Shown: piece after piece, positions 1 through 8,181 of the stretch
How positions within the stretch are numbered: position 1 is the stretch's first letter
Layout of the letters: each line of letters opens with the position of its first letter
DNA from: Altererythrobacter sp. H2
Lineage (GTDB): Bacteria; Pseudomonadota; Alphaproteobacteria; Sphingomonadales; Sphingomonadaceae
Direction: 5' to 3'
Length of the DNA: 64,000 nt
Assembly: GCF_035319885.1 (NCBI RefSeq)
Contig: NZ_CP141285.1
Location: 2,666,001 to 2,730,000, forward strand
Program-made: the position numbers and the translations under genes
Notes under the pieces: generated by a model
What the model was told of the DNA's origin: nothing
Database searches by the model: none
Seen by the model: the letters and a program-made list of their open reading frames with translations, nothing else

Positions 1-859
1 CGAGGAACATCCCATCGGCGATAAGCTTGGGACGTATCAATTCAGCAACTTTTAGTTCGCGATCCGTGATCTCGACTGCTCTGGCTTTGCCTCCGGCATG
101 AATGTTCGAGCGAATATCGTCCTTGGCTTGTTCGCGGCGAAGAGCGCAATACCTGTCATCGATTGCCAGCGGATGTCCATTAAGCATGAAAAGGCGGATG
201 TCGCCTTTCTTCGCAGCGTCGACATATTCCTGCGCGATAACGTAGCCGTCGCGTTGGATCGCTTCGATCATCTGGTTAAGGTTCGATCTGTTGCCAGAGT
301 CCACCTTGAACACTCCCGACCCGCCCGAACCCTGCAATGGCTTGAGGATAATCTGATCCTTGTGCTTCTTGGCGAACGCCTTGATGTCGTCCGGGTATCG
401 GGTGATGATCGTTTCAGCACGAACCTCAGCCGGGAAACTTTGGAAGTAGAGCTTGTTCGTTGCCCGGCCCAGGCTGTCGGGATCATTGAGCACGATTACC
501 CCTCGCTTGACTGCCTCACGACCGAAAAGGATGCCACTCTCAGCCGCCCACGGTCGTTCTTGTGCGTCGTTTGCGGGGTCATTTCGGAGCAGGACGACGT
601 CAATCTGCGACATGTCGATCTTTTCCCGCTTTGTCTTGTCGGACCGGAGAACCTTGAAGAACTCGTGGTGATCTTTGGATTTGCCTTTGGGGACTGAACG
701 GACGTGCGCCTGGAGTGTTTCGTCAGACTCAAGCACCCAGTCGTCAGGGGTCACATAGAACACCTCGTGCCCACGCTGGCGCGCCTGCCATGCCAGCAGC
801 GTTGTGGCGTAATTCGCAAATTCGGTCGCGAGGTCGTTGACAAAGAAGGCGATGCGCAT
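1..859 (-). CDS. GshB/RimK-like ATP-grasp ligase, C-terminus beyond window edge
   Basis: An open reading frame runs from ATG at 859-857 to the window edge with no stop (286 codons visible). It begins MRIAFFVNDLATEF and continues with glutathione-synthase-like blocks: LLRNDPANDAQERPWA (about 94-109), an LNDPDSLGRATNKLY segment before the ATP-grasp fold, the ATP-binding loop ILKPLQGSGGSGVFKV (about 171-186) and IAQEYVDAAKKGDIRLF (about 206-222). Such enzymes join a carboxylate to an amine using ATP. It lies 8 bases after the stop of the DUF1704 gene, so it is probably the third gene of that operon. Whether it makes glutathione is doubtful; the operon context suggests a peptide or amino-acid ligase. 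The family call is firm and the substrate unknown. Confidence 0.85.
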   Translation of the reverse strand, partial: MRIAFFVNDLATEFANYATTLLAWQARQRGHEVFYVTPDDWVLESDETLQAHVRSVPKGKSKDHHEFFKVLRSDKTKREKIDMSQIDVVLLRNDPANDAQERPWAAESGILFGREAVKRGVIVLNDPDSLGRATNKLYFQSFPAEVRAETIITRYPDDIKAFAKKHKDQIILKPLQGSGGSGVFKVDSGNRSNLNQMIEAIQRDGYVIAQEYVDAAKKGDIRLFMLNGHPLAIDDRYCALRREQAKDDIRSNIHAGGKARAVEITDRELKVAELIRPKLIADGMFL

Positions 860-867
860 CGGATATT

Positions 868-2076
868 TTACTCCGCGTCGAAAAGACGTTCGATTGATGG
901 GGTTTTGGCATAAGTATCGATGCGCTTGAGGGCGCTTTCCCGCAGCATGAACTCAGGTGTCAGGCGCGCACCGTGAAGCAGCCCGCTTTCGCACAGTTGT
1001 TCGATCACGGGCACGTGGACCATAGCGATTTTTGCGCCCCAGAATGGGTCCAGGGCACCGCCGTCAGCAACCCATTCCATCACCCGGAAAAACCCGCGCA
1101 GGTAGATCGCGTCCTTAGCGAGCCCACCCGAACGATATACCCGCGCGGTAACCCCGAACGCGCGCCGGGGGCGAATGCCGCACTCGTGATGAAGCAGCCG
1201 GTAGCACTCCACGAAGTCAGCGCCCGCCAGCATGGCGTGCACCGCGACCACGCGTCCGGCGAGCAGCCGAAGGCGCGGGGCCGTAAGCCCCCCGACTGCC
1301 CATTCAGCGAACACCCCAAGGCCTTCTTGGACTTCCTCGTACCCGGCGAGACCGGTCGAAAAAATGGAAAGTCCCTGCTGCGCGCCATTGAACCCAGTGA
1401 CCAGGTGGACGCTGACTTCGTGGCACAGCAGCGGATCGACCCGGCGCTCGCTGACCTTCGCGGACTCGTCGATCATCAGCTTCGGGTAGGAAACGAGCAT
1501 GCCCGCGATGTCATTGCGGATTTCGATTACTGGAGCGAACTCCGGCGCCTGTGCGTGATAGTGCCCGATCAGCACCTCGGCCCGGTGTCTGATTTCTCGG
1601 GCGCCGACCGTCTGCTGCTTCCCCCGATGCGGAAGTGCGACGGCAAGGATTTGCCTCGCCGCCGCGAGCAATTCCTCCGACACTGAGCCGTAGAGTCCTT
1701 GCGAGTATTCCTTGAAGCTCGCCTCACCGCGGCTTTCAAGCATATGCAGCTGTGCATCGAGTTCGCGTCGCTTCTCGAGCAGTAATCCTTCGACAAGCGG
1801 CTCGTGTAGCTGTCCGAAGTCGATCTTCTGCAAACGGTGGCGGAGCGCAACGGGGTCGAAGCCAAGCGGGCGATAGGCGAATTCGGGAGCCGTGTCTGCG
1901 TGCCCCTTGAGAAACGCGACCATCGCTTCGTTGGTGTTGATGGGCGAGATCGCGAGCAGGAAGTCAAACGTGCCGGCAACATCGTTGATCTGCGCATCGG
2001 CGCTGTTGCACGACGCTATCAGGGCTTCGTGGTCGCGGTGTGCAGGGACCGGATTGCGGGAAGCGTGAGTGCTCAT
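868..2076 (-). CDS. DUF1704 / QEGLA-motif metallopeptidase-like protein
   Basis: 402 aa. The zinc motif HEVSVH (HExxxH, H219-E220-H224) is followed by QEGLG at 250-254, whose glutamate (E251) is the likely third ligand. This is the signature of the DUF1704 family, annotated in bacteria as 'flavohemoglobin expression-modulating QEGLA motif protein' and related to the eukaryotic MATCAP tubulin carboxypeptidases. There is no signal peptide, so it is probably cytoplasmic. Its ATG overlaps the stop of the upstream amidohydrolase gene by 4 bases, and the ATP-grasp gene follows after 8 bases. The likely role is removal of a C-terminal residue from a peptide or protein; the substrate is unknown. Length fits the family. 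Confidence 0.88.
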   Translation of the reverse strand: MSTHASRNPVPAHRDHEALIASCNSADAQINDVAGTFDFLLAISPINTNEAMVAFLKGHADTAPEFAYRPLGFDPVALRHRLQKIDFGQLHEPLVEGLLLEKRRELDAQLHMLESRGEASFKEYSQGLYGSVSEELLAAARQILAVALPHRGKQQTVGAREIRHRAEVLIGHYHAQAPEFAPVIEIRNDIAGMLVSYPKLMIDESAKVSERRVDPLLCHEVSVHLVTGFNGAQQGLSIFSTGLAGYEEVQEGLGVFAEWAVGGLTAPRLRLLAGRVVAVHAMLAGADFVECYRLLHHECGIRPRRAFGVTARVYRSGGLAKDAIYLRGFFRVMEWVADGGALDPFWGAKIAMVHVPVIEQLCESGLLHGARLTPEFMLRESALKRIDTYAKTPSIERLFDAE

Positions 2077-2864
2077 CCCCGTTCAAGCACGGTCTTGGCA
2101 GTCTGGGCGACGTGCGTCAGGAGGCCTCGCATCGCCGATAAGGCCCGATGATCGGGCTCGCCGGTCCACTCGTCCATGTAGAATTTCTTGAATTCGAGCG
2201 CGATTGCGCAGGCCCTGCCCGGATAGCGGTCGTGGACGAAGCGCGTTTGCTCTCCTCGGCCTTCGAACGCGACATTCTCGCGCACGTCCAGCTTCCGGCC
2301 AGCGAAGTCGTAATTACGCATTGCGTCCATCAGGGGGTCGAGGAGGAAGCCCCATTCGGCACGCGGCATCGAGATCGTCCCGATATTGATGTCGGGTGCT
2401 TCTTCTTGCGGTGTAGGGGCGGCGTTGGCCCCGCCACGGCGGTGGTTGTAGCTATGCACATCCAGTAGCACGAACTTGTCGTGGCGGGACGCTACGCTGT
2501 CCAGGACTGCGGCGATATGCGCATAGTACGCGTCATAGTAGGCGAGAGCCTCCTGGCAGACCGCGTCGGATGGTTCGGTCTGCCAAACGCGCAGACCCCA
2601 ACTCTGCTCAGGTTTGCGATAGATCGCGGTGTTGCGGGCGCGGTTAAGGTCGATCTCGAAGCGTGATCTGCAAGCCACTGTGTATGTTGGCAGATCTTTG
2701 AGCGCCTCGCCGGTAAATGGATCTTCCTCGCGCAATCGCTCCGCATCATCGAGCGACATCTCGGCAAGTGCGGCCTTTCCGACGTGGTGACCATCGTGAA
2801 TTGCGGTTGCAACCACCGGCCCTGCACCGCGTCGATGAAACCACCACCCATCTTGATTTTCCAT
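2073..2864 (-). CDS. N-formylglutamate amidohydrolase-family hydrolase
   Basis: 263 aa. Probable metal-site segments are AIHDGHHVG (H23, H26), SRFEIDLNRAR (E70, D72) and LLDVHSYNHR (D135, H137), matching the N-formylglutamate amidohydrolase (FGase) family of zinc hydrolases. Family enzymes cleave N-formyl-glutamate in histidine breakdown, but no hut genes are nearby. It is first in an operon with a DUF1704 metallopeptidase (ATGA overlap) and an ATP-grasp ligase, so an amide or peptide substrate tied to those enzymes is more likely. An alternative upstream start at 2872 lies in another frame and was not used. Confidence 0.85.
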   Translation of the reverse strand: MENQDGWWFHRRGAGPVVATAIHDGHHVGKAALAEMSLDDAERLREEDPFTGEALKDLPTYTVACRSRFEIDLNRARNTAIYRKPEQSWGLRVWQTEPSDAVCQEALAYYDAYYAHIAAVLDSVASRHDKFVLLDVHSYNHRRGGANAAPTPQEEAPDINIGTISMPRAEWGFLLDPLMDAMRNYDFAGRKLDVRENVAFEGRGEQTRFVHDRYPGRACAIALEFKKFYMDEWTGEPDHRALSAMRGLLTHVAQTAKTVLERG

Positions 2865-3171
2865 TCCTGCAATACCTTTCAGAAATGGGTTTGTTCCTCG
2901 GCAAATCTTCCTTTTGTTGGCAGGAGCCAGAGCTCGGCGCGTTTTAGAGCCTGTCCGCGAGTTCAGATGGAACAGGATTCCGTCCAGTCGAGCAGCCCCG
3001 GCGTCACTAGAAGTCCCCCGCCGAGCCGTGCGAGATCGTTTTCCGCGCCAACTTACAGATCTTGGATGAAGCCCGGAACAATCATGAACAGCTGCCGTTC
3101 ATGATTACCATCCTGCCCCATCGTTCCCGAATTGGGATGGCTGGTTCGTCCAGGTCGGTCCTCATGAGGAG
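2865..3171. other. Intergenic region with one hairpin
   Basis: This 307-base stretch separates the minus-strand operon from the plus-strand gene at 3181. Promoters for both should lie here, but I see no convincing -35/-10 pair. The only clear structure is a perfect inverted repeat at 3080-3106. No coding sequence is supported. Confidence 0.6.
3080..3106. repeat. Perfect 10-bp inverted repeat upstream of 3181 gene
   Basis: The arms AATCATGAAC (3080-3089) and GTTCATGATT (3097-3106) are perfectly complementary around a 7-base spacer. No T-run follows on either strand, so an operator is more likely than a terminator. It sits about 75 bases before the gene at 3181. Confidence 0.5.
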
Positions 3172-3180
3172 ATGTCCGTG

Positions 3181-3792
3181 ATGCTTACCAACACAGAGAT
3201 GGCGCTGTTACTAGCGGTCGTGGTGCTTGCTGCTATCGCTATATGGATGTGGATGCGAAGCCGCAAAACGGCCGCATTGAAGGATCGTTTCGGGCCGGAG
3301 TATGAGCGGACCGTTCAAGCTGTTGGCGATGAACGAAAGGCCGAAAACGTGTTGGCGACGCGTGAGAAGCGCGTGGCTGCGTACAGCGTAAAATCTCTGC
3401 CAGAGGATATGCGCGAGCATTTTGTGGAAACCTGGCGCCAGGTCCAAGCTCAATTCGTGGACGACCCGAAGTATGCAGTGACGAGGGCAGACGATCTGTT
3501 GGGCGAAGTGATGAGGGCACGTGGCTATCCGGTGTCGGAATTTGATCACCGTGCTGAAGACCTCTCCGTGGATCACCCTCAGGTCGTGGAGAATTACCGG
3601 ACGGCGCACGCCATCGCGGATCGCCATTCCCGCGGGGAAGCGACCACTGAGGACCTGCGCACTGCAATGATTCATTATCGAACGTTGTTCGACGATCTGG
3701 TGAACGAGCCTCAGCTGACCGGACGCAGAGACGGGGGAGCTGGTCACACACAGGATCAACAGTCCGATGGAGCGGCATCCCGGAACCCATAG
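3181..3792 (+). CDS. Membrane-anchored protein of unknown function
   Basis: About 203 aa. One N-terminal hydrophobic segment (LLLAVVVLAAIAIWMW) is followed by a charged, helical soluble part, with conserved-looking blocks FVDDPKYAVTRADDLL and VMRARGYPV. I recognise this as a recurrent hypothetical family of alphaproteobacterial stress or accessory regions, without known function. I prefer ATG 3181 over ATG 3172: GAGGAG at 3166-3171 touches 3172 but sits 9 bases before 3181. The C-tail is glycine- and glutamine-rich. Function is not assigned. Confidence 0.7.
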   Translation: MLTNTEMALLLAVVVLAAIAIWMWMRSRKTAALKDRFGPEYERTVQAVGDERKAENVLATREKRVAAYSVKSLPEDMREHFVETWRQVQAQFVDDPKYAVTRADDLLGEVMRARGYPVSEFDHRAEDLSVDHPQVVENYRTAHAIADRHSRGEATTEDLRTAMIHYRTLFDDLVNEPQLTGRRDGGAGHTQDQQSDGAASRNP

Positions 3793-4483
3793 CCTGCGGG
3801 GCCTCCGTCTAGCCAGTCCGAAGGGCGTGTAGCGGGGACCGTCGCTGCAATCCCGTTCAGCTACACGAACGGCAGTTTTCGGGAAGATACGAGCAACAGC
3901 GACGGCTCGCCAGGAACCCTCAGCTGGATAAACTCAGGAAAATCAAGCCAGTGGCGAAACCGTGCGAACGGCCCCAAACAGGGTATTGGCGGTGGGAACG
4001 AGACCATATTACAACCTCATCCAGCCCAGTACTTGACTGGTACCATCGAGAGATAATTCGGGCCTCAGATTTTCATCAAAAACCGGGACTGCGCAGCCTC
4101 TTTTTTATACGATTTCTGCTTCAAGACTGAAACTCCAGACGGATTTCTGCGTGTGGGTAATTCGATTTCAGGGGGCAGCTGCAAAGCATGAGGCCCCATC
4201 GATCCCTCGATGAGGCCTCAAAAAAGTAACCCCCCGGTGTTGGGCAAGCCGAGGCTCTAGGCCTGGGGGGTGTTGTTGTCGCACATTTATGCTCTCGATT
4301 CCTGAAGGTCAATTAACGCCCCCGGGGCGGCGAGCCAACGCGACATCTCAGGTGGGATCGGGGCGCCTCAGCATTGCCCAATTCCGTCTGACCCGCGCGA
4401 GCATCGGTGGATTGCTTTGACAGCGCCAGCCGAGATGATCCATCCCCCTAGCCTCGAGAGGTTTCGCAATCGCGGCGGGGGAA
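3793..4483. other. 691-base region with no supported gene
   Basis: No reading frame here resembles a protein I recognise; the 63-codon minus-strand frame at 4121-4312 is unconvincing. Two hairpin-capable structures occur: the inverted repeat at 4189-4220, and a C6/G6 pairing (4230-4235 with 4265-4270). This could be a decayed or non-coding stretch between accessory genes. Confidence 0.5.
4189..4220. repeat. 14-bp inverted repeat, 4-base loop
   Basis: The arms TGAGGCCCCATCGA and TCGATGAGGCCTCA pair with one mismatch around TCCC. An A-run follows on the plus strand, which is the wrong polarity for an intrinsic terminator on either strand. Its role is unknown; operator or relic repeat are both possible. 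Confidence 0.45.
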
Positions 4484-5260
4484 GTGGCAGATAGCAGTTT
4501 CACCTTTTTGTGGCTTGCCGCCGGGGCATCCCTCGCATCGCCGTTAGGCGGTTGGTTGGGATCCCGTGGAAAGACCGGAACACTATTTCTGTCGATCTCG
4601 GTAGGTATGGCCGCTGGCGTGCTGTTGGGAACTTTCGCGTTCGAGATGATGCCGAGCGCTGGATCTGCTGCCGGCAAGATCCCCACTATTGTCGGCTTCG
4701 TCGCAGGCTTTCTGACCGTCTATGCCTTCGATCTCTACATCAATCATGGATTCATGGCGGGGAATGAATCCGACGAATGGCACAAACTTTCCCGCCGGCA
4801 TCGCATCCATCGAGCGCGAGGATCCAAGGTTACCCTGCTTGCAGGCAGTACCGCGATTGAAGAACTTATCGAGGGGCTAAGCATCGGCGTAGGTCTGGCC
4901 GCTGATCCCAATTTGGGGATAATGGTCGGGGCGGCCATCATGCTGGACAACGTCGTCGAGGGCATGAGCATCGCTGAAATTATACGGGCCGAACAAGGAG
5001 AGAATGCATCTCGGCCGATATTTGCCTGGACCGGGATGATCGGACTGGCCCTGTTTTCTTCTGCCACTGTTGGTTGGGTTTTTCTGAGTGACGTATCCAC
5101 GAGCGTGCTGGGCATTCTCCTTGCAATCGGCGCAGGAGGCATGTTCTATCTCACTGTTGCAGATCTTTTGCCCCGATCCGCAAAGACGCAATACCAGCAG
5201 TCCGCAGCACTGGCCGTGGCTGTGGGGTTCTTGTTGATCTTCGCGCTGACTCAGAGGTGA
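4484..5260 (+). CDS. ZIP-family metal transporter
   Basis: 258 aa from a GTG start. There are about eight hydrophobic segments with a charged cytoplasmic loop at about 92-115 (HKLSRRHRIHRARG), as in ZIP/ZupT/GufA proteins. The two family metal motifs are recognisable but altered: IEELIEG (E126-E127, E130) and DNVVEG (D155-N156, E159), where ZIP proteins usually carry histidine at the first position (HNxxEG). Metal uptake is likely, with specificity uncertain because both histidines are acidic here. The C-terminus is a further membrane helix (LAVAVGFLLIFAL). No partner gene is adjacent. Confidence 0.8.
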   Translation: MADSSFTFLWLAAGASLASPLGGWLGSRGKTGTLFLSISVGMAAGVLLGTFAFEMMPSAGSAAGKIPTIVGFVAGFLTVYAFDLYINHGFMAGNESDEWHKLSRRHRIHRARGSKVTLLAGSTAIEELIEGLSIGVGLAADPNLGIMVGAAIMLDNVVEGMSIAEIIRAEQGENASRPIFAWTGMIGLALFSSATVGWVFLSDVSTSVLGILLAIGAGGMFYLTVADLLPRSAKTQYQQSAALAVAVGFLLIFALTQR

Positions 5261-5331
5261 CCGCCGGGACACAATTCCGTCCTGCCCCTGTTCCGGTGGC
5301 CCAGAGCCACCTGCGAGAGCATCGTCATTGA

Positions 5332-5356
5332 CGTGTACGGCGTTTTGCCGTACACG
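5332..5356. promoter_or_regulatory. Perfect palindrome, probable autoregulatory operator
   Basis: CGTGTACGGC (5332-5341) and GCCGTACACG (5347-5356) are perfect arms around GTTTT. It ends 21 bases before the antitoxin ATG at 5378. DUF1778-GNAT toxin-antitoxin pairs usually repress their own promoter through such a palindrome, bound by the ribbon-helix-helix antitoxin. Confidence 0.65.
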
Positions 5357-5377
5357 ATGGCAACAAGGAGATTGACC

Positions 5378-5686
5378 ATGTTCGCCCTGGAAACCGTTAC
5401 CCCGACCCCGGGCAAAATGGAGGCCCGCAAAGAGGTGCGCATGCACCGTGCCGACGAAGAGCGGATCAGGGCTGCAGCAGCTGCCACCGGTCTGCAGGAG
5501 GCAGACTTCATTCGTCAGGCTGCTCTGCTCCGCGCGCAGGAAGTTGAGCAACGCATGTCCCTGTCGATTTTGCCGGTTGCGGCATTCGAAGCGTTCAAAG
5601 CCGCTGTGGATGCACCGGGCAAGAAGATCCCCGGCCTCGCCCGCGCAGCGAAGGCCACGAAGGGCCTGCTCAAGGATGCCGGCTGA
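5378..5686 (+). CDS. DUF1778 (TacA-type) ribbon-helix-helix antitoxin
   Basis: 102 aa. The N-terminal RHH part is KEVRMHRADEERIRAAAAATG followed by EADFIRQAAL, typical of DUF1778 antitoxins. The C-terminal tail (AAVDAPGKKIPGLARAAKA) would wrap the toxin. ATG 5378 is preferred over an upstream ATG because AAGGAG lies 8 bases before it and because the upstream part overlaps the operator palindrome. The gene overlaps the GNAT toxin gene by 11 bases, the usual coupling in this class. Confidence 0.85.
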   Translation: MFALETVTPTPGKMEARKEVRMHRADEERIRAAAAATGLQEADFIRQAALLRAQEVEQRMSLSILPVAAFEAFKAAVDAPGKKIPGLARAAKATKGLLKDAG

Positions 5687-6221
5687 AACCGGGGCTGAAC
5701 TCCCGGCCCTGACAATCGCCAAATTCGACAAGGCGCTGCACGACCGCAGCGCCTTTTCATGTGGCTTTGCACCGATCGACAATTTCCTGAAATCGTCCCT
5801 GTCCGACCAGGTCAAGGACGGCATGGTCACCGCGTGGATCGCAACGGCCGACGGGGATAGCGCGGTACTCGGCTTCTACACGCTTGGCGCCATGGCCGTG
5901 CGCGCGGAATTCGGCCCGAAGAAATGGCAGCGTGCTCGAGTTCCGGATGTCCCGGTAATCTACATTCGGGCGGTTGCCGTCCGCGAGGACATGCAGGGCA
6001 AACGCCTTGGCACCGCGCTTGTCATTGATGCGATGCAGCGGTGCCTTGGGATTGCTGACCAGATGGGTGCCGCCGCCATAGTGCTCGATGTGCTCGACGG
6101 GGATCACTTCGACCGGCGGTGGAGATTCTACGCGGACCTTGGTTTCCTGCCGCTGGGAGACCCGGGAAATCCCCGACGCGTTTACATTCCCATGTCCGAT
6201 GTGCGGGCGACATTGGGCTAA
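5676..6221 (+). CDS. GNAT-family toxin (TacT-like acetyltransferase)
   Basis: 181 aa. It has a GNAT fold with the acetyl-CoA pyrophosphate loop VREDMQGKRLGTALV (Q107-G108, G112) and C-terminal FYADLGF. The arrangement immediately after a DUF1778 antitoxin, with overlapping genes, identifies it as a TacT-type toxin; known members acetylate the amino group of aminoacyl-tRNAs and block translation. The reading frame extends further upstream, but ATG 5676, just before the antitoxin stop at 5684-5686, fits translational coupling. The N-terminal segment FDKALHDRSAFSCG is typical for the family. Confidence 0.85.
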   Translation: MPAETGAELPALTIAKFDKALHDRSAFSCGFAPIDNFLKSSLSDQVKDGMVTAWIATADGDSAVLGFYTLGAMAVRAEFGPKKWQRARVPDVPVIYIRAVAVREDMQGKRLGTALVIDAMQRCLGIADQMGAAAIVLDVLDGDHFDRRWRFYADLGFLPLGDPGNPRRVYIPMSDVRATLG

Positions 6222-6238
6222 AGCTGGCCGTTGGAAGC

Positions 6239-6958
6239 ATGATCCAGTTCACCCCTGTCGCTGACGACAATCCAGATCTGGCCTTGTCACCGTTGCTGCG
6301 AGGGGCGCGACTGACACTCGACTACATTGAAGCCAACGCCCCGATCGGGCTGACGCCCTTGAAAGCGCTGAAACGGTATTTTGTGCAATGGGCGGCCGAA
6401 GCCTTCGCCTGGCCTTTCTATGAGCCCGAGGACCTTTATTACCTCAACAAGGTCCTCAACGAGCAGGACTTTCCACCGCTGATGGTTTTGCACGACGTGC
6501 TGCTCAGCGCGAAGTTGGTGCGTCACGCCAAGGGCGCGATGCATTGCACAAAACTCGGCAAACAACTCAAATCCAAGCCCGGGGAGCTATGGACAGTCCT
6601 GGCCGATCACCTGCTTGCCCTCGATCACGCCCCATATACGCGCCATGAAGATACCCTCGTGGGGAACTGGGACATTTTCCTCAATGTCATCAACGTGGAA
6701 GCGCACAATGGGGCGACCAAGGATCGCCTGAGCTCAGTGCTGTTTGGCAGCGGATCCGAGGACGGGCGTAATTATCATAGACTGAGGGCAGCTTTCTACA
6801 TCCACGTGCTGCGTCCGCTGACATGGTTGGGCCTTATGCAAGAGCACCGTATCGGCAGCGGGCGGGAGCGACAGGAAGTTTTCACCAAGACGCCCCTATG
6901 GGCTGCAGCGCTTGCGTTGGAGACCGACAGACACCTTGAAAATCTGACCCGACATTGA
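6239..6958 (+). CDS. Helical protein of unknown function
   Basis: 239 aa from ATG 6239, 17 bases after the toxin stop, so possibly co-transcribed. The region LTPLKALKRYFVQWAAEAF to KLGKQLKSKPGELWTVLADHLL resembles the helical domain often fused C-terminally to plasmid pRiA4b ORF-3-like proteins, here without the N-terminal partner. That similarity is from memory and is only suggestive. There is no signal peptide or membrane segment. The longer frame from 6119 overlaps the GNAT gene and was not used. Confidence 0.6.
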   Translation: MIQFTPVADDNPDLALSPLLRGARLTLDYIEANAPIGLTPLKALKRYFVQWAAEAFAWPFYEPEDLYYLNKVLNEQDFPPLMVLHDVLLSAKLVRHAKGAMHCTKLGKQLKSKPGELWTVLADHLLALDHAPYTRHEDTLVGNWDIFLNVINVEAHNGATKDRLSSVLFGSGSEDGRNYHRLRAAFYIHVLRPLTWLGLMQEHRIGSGRERQEVFTKTPLWAAALALETDRHLENLTRH

Positions 6959-7134
6959 CGGAAGCGGGCGAGATATCTTCAATCGCACAGTTGCCTGATG
7001 ACCAGCGCCAGCCGATCTCGGCGTCGCCACTGCCCGATCCTGCCTGCCCTGGTGATGGCGTCATCATCCGTTAAGGCCGTTTCGTTTATTGCGTTTGTAT
7101 TCTGGTTGCGCGATAGGAGTGACAGGAGACAAAC

Positions 7135-7584
7135 ATGACCGACTTACTCGACCATGCCGACACCTCAGTGGTGCCGAACGCACAGGACAGCGAGCTGGCT
7201 GCGACCGCAAGCCGCGCGCTTGCGCGTGCCAAGAAGGACGCCGTCCATGTTCGCCTGGACGACGGGACGGACCTCCCGTTGCCCAAAGCAGTCACGCCGC
7301 TCCTGATCCACCTGCTGACCGAGATGGCGAACGGCAATGCTGTAACGCTGATTCCTGTGCATGCGGAGCTGACCACGCAGGAGGCTGCGAACCTTCTGAA
7401 CGTGTCGCGGCCTCATCTCGTCCGGCTATTGGAAGAAAAGAAAATACCCTTCCACAAGGCAGGGACGCACCGCCGGGTCAAATTTGTCGACCTCGAAGCT
7501 TACAGGGCTCGGTTCGAGCAGGAACGCCGTGCTGCGCTTTCCGAACTGGCAGCACAGGCCCAGGAGTTGGGGATGGGCTATTAA
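7135..7584 (+). CDS. Excisionase-type HTH antitoxin
   Basis: 149 aa. The C-terminal half contains a MerR/excisionase-like winged helix (TTQEAANLLNVSRPHLVRLL, about 82-101, then IPFHKAGTHRRVKFVDLEAY). The N-terminal half is likely the dimer or toxin-binding part. The next gene encodes a PIN protein that overlaps it, and HTH-PIN pairs of this form are toxin-antitoxin modules in which the HTH protein represses the operon. GGAG lies 6 bases before the ATG. Confidence 0.8.
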   Translation: MTDLLDHADTSVVPNAQDSELAATASRALARAKKDAVHVRLDDGTDLPLPKAVTPLLIHLLTEMANGNAVTLIPVHAELTTQEAANLLNVSRPHLVRLLEEKKIPFHKAGTHRRVKFVDLEAYRARFEQERRAALSELAAQAQELGMGY

Positions 7585-8155
7585 GCTTTCGCGCTACACC
7601 GTCGTTTACGACGCATGCGTATTGTATCCGGCGCCACTGCGGGATTTCCTGCTGGAGCTGGCAATGACGCAGCTGTTCCGTGCGAAGTGGACGGACGAAA
7701 TCCATGATGAGTGGATCCGCAATGTTTTGAAGAACCGACCGGATCTCACGCCGGAGCAATTGGCGCGCACGCGCGCCCTGATGGACGCAGCCGTCATGGA
7801 TTGCCTGGTGGACGGCTACCAAGCTCTTGTTCCTGCGCTGGCACTCCCCGACGAAGATGACCGCCATGTGCTGGCATCAGCCATTCATTGCGGCGCGGAT
7901 GCTATCGTCACCTTCAATCTGAAGGATTTCCCTGCCGCGGAGCTCGAGAAGTACGACATCGAGGTGCTGCACCCCGATGACTTCATCCATCACCAGTTTG
8001 GGCTGGCGCAGGCGGCTGTCATCGTCACAGCACAACGCTGCCGGTCCCGGCTGACGAACCCTCCCAAAAGCGTCGAAGAATATCTGGACACGCTGGCCAG
8101 TCAGTCACTTCCCAAAACGGTAGCTGAACTCCAGCCTTTCAGCGGTGTAATCTGA
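7529..8155 (+). CDS. PIN-domain toxin (start uncertain)
   Basis: The PIN core begins YTVVYDACVLYPAPLRDFL and includes HDEWIRN, LPDEDDRHVLA and VTFNLKDFP, giving the acidic metal-binding residues of VapC-like endoribonucleases. Family members usually start a few residues before the first motif, but no ATG, GTG or TTG exists there. In-frame choices are GTG 7529 (used here, with AGGAA 5-9 bases upstream), TTG 7484, or ATT 7580, which overlaps the antitoxin stop as ATTAA. The long C-terminal tail (about 50 aa past the PIN fold) is typical of the subfamily. It is paired with the HTH antitoxin. Confidence 0.78.
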   Translation: MLRFPNWQHRPRSWGWAIKLSRYTVVYDACVLYPAPLRDFLLELAMTQLFRAKWTDEIHDEWIRNVLKNRPDLTPEQLARTRALMDAAVMDCLVDGYQALVPALALPDEDDRHVLASAIHCGADAIVTFNLKDFPAAELEKYDIEVLHPDDFIHHQFGLAQAAVIVTAQRCRSRLTNPPKSVEEYLDTLASQSLPKTVAELQPFSGVI

Positions 8156-8181
8156 CATCATGCCGCGCTGACGAGCGTGTC

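Noticed and set aside
98-697. 199-codon plus-strand frame at the start of the window
   Set aside because: The opposite strand carries a recognisable ATP-grasp protein across the same bases.
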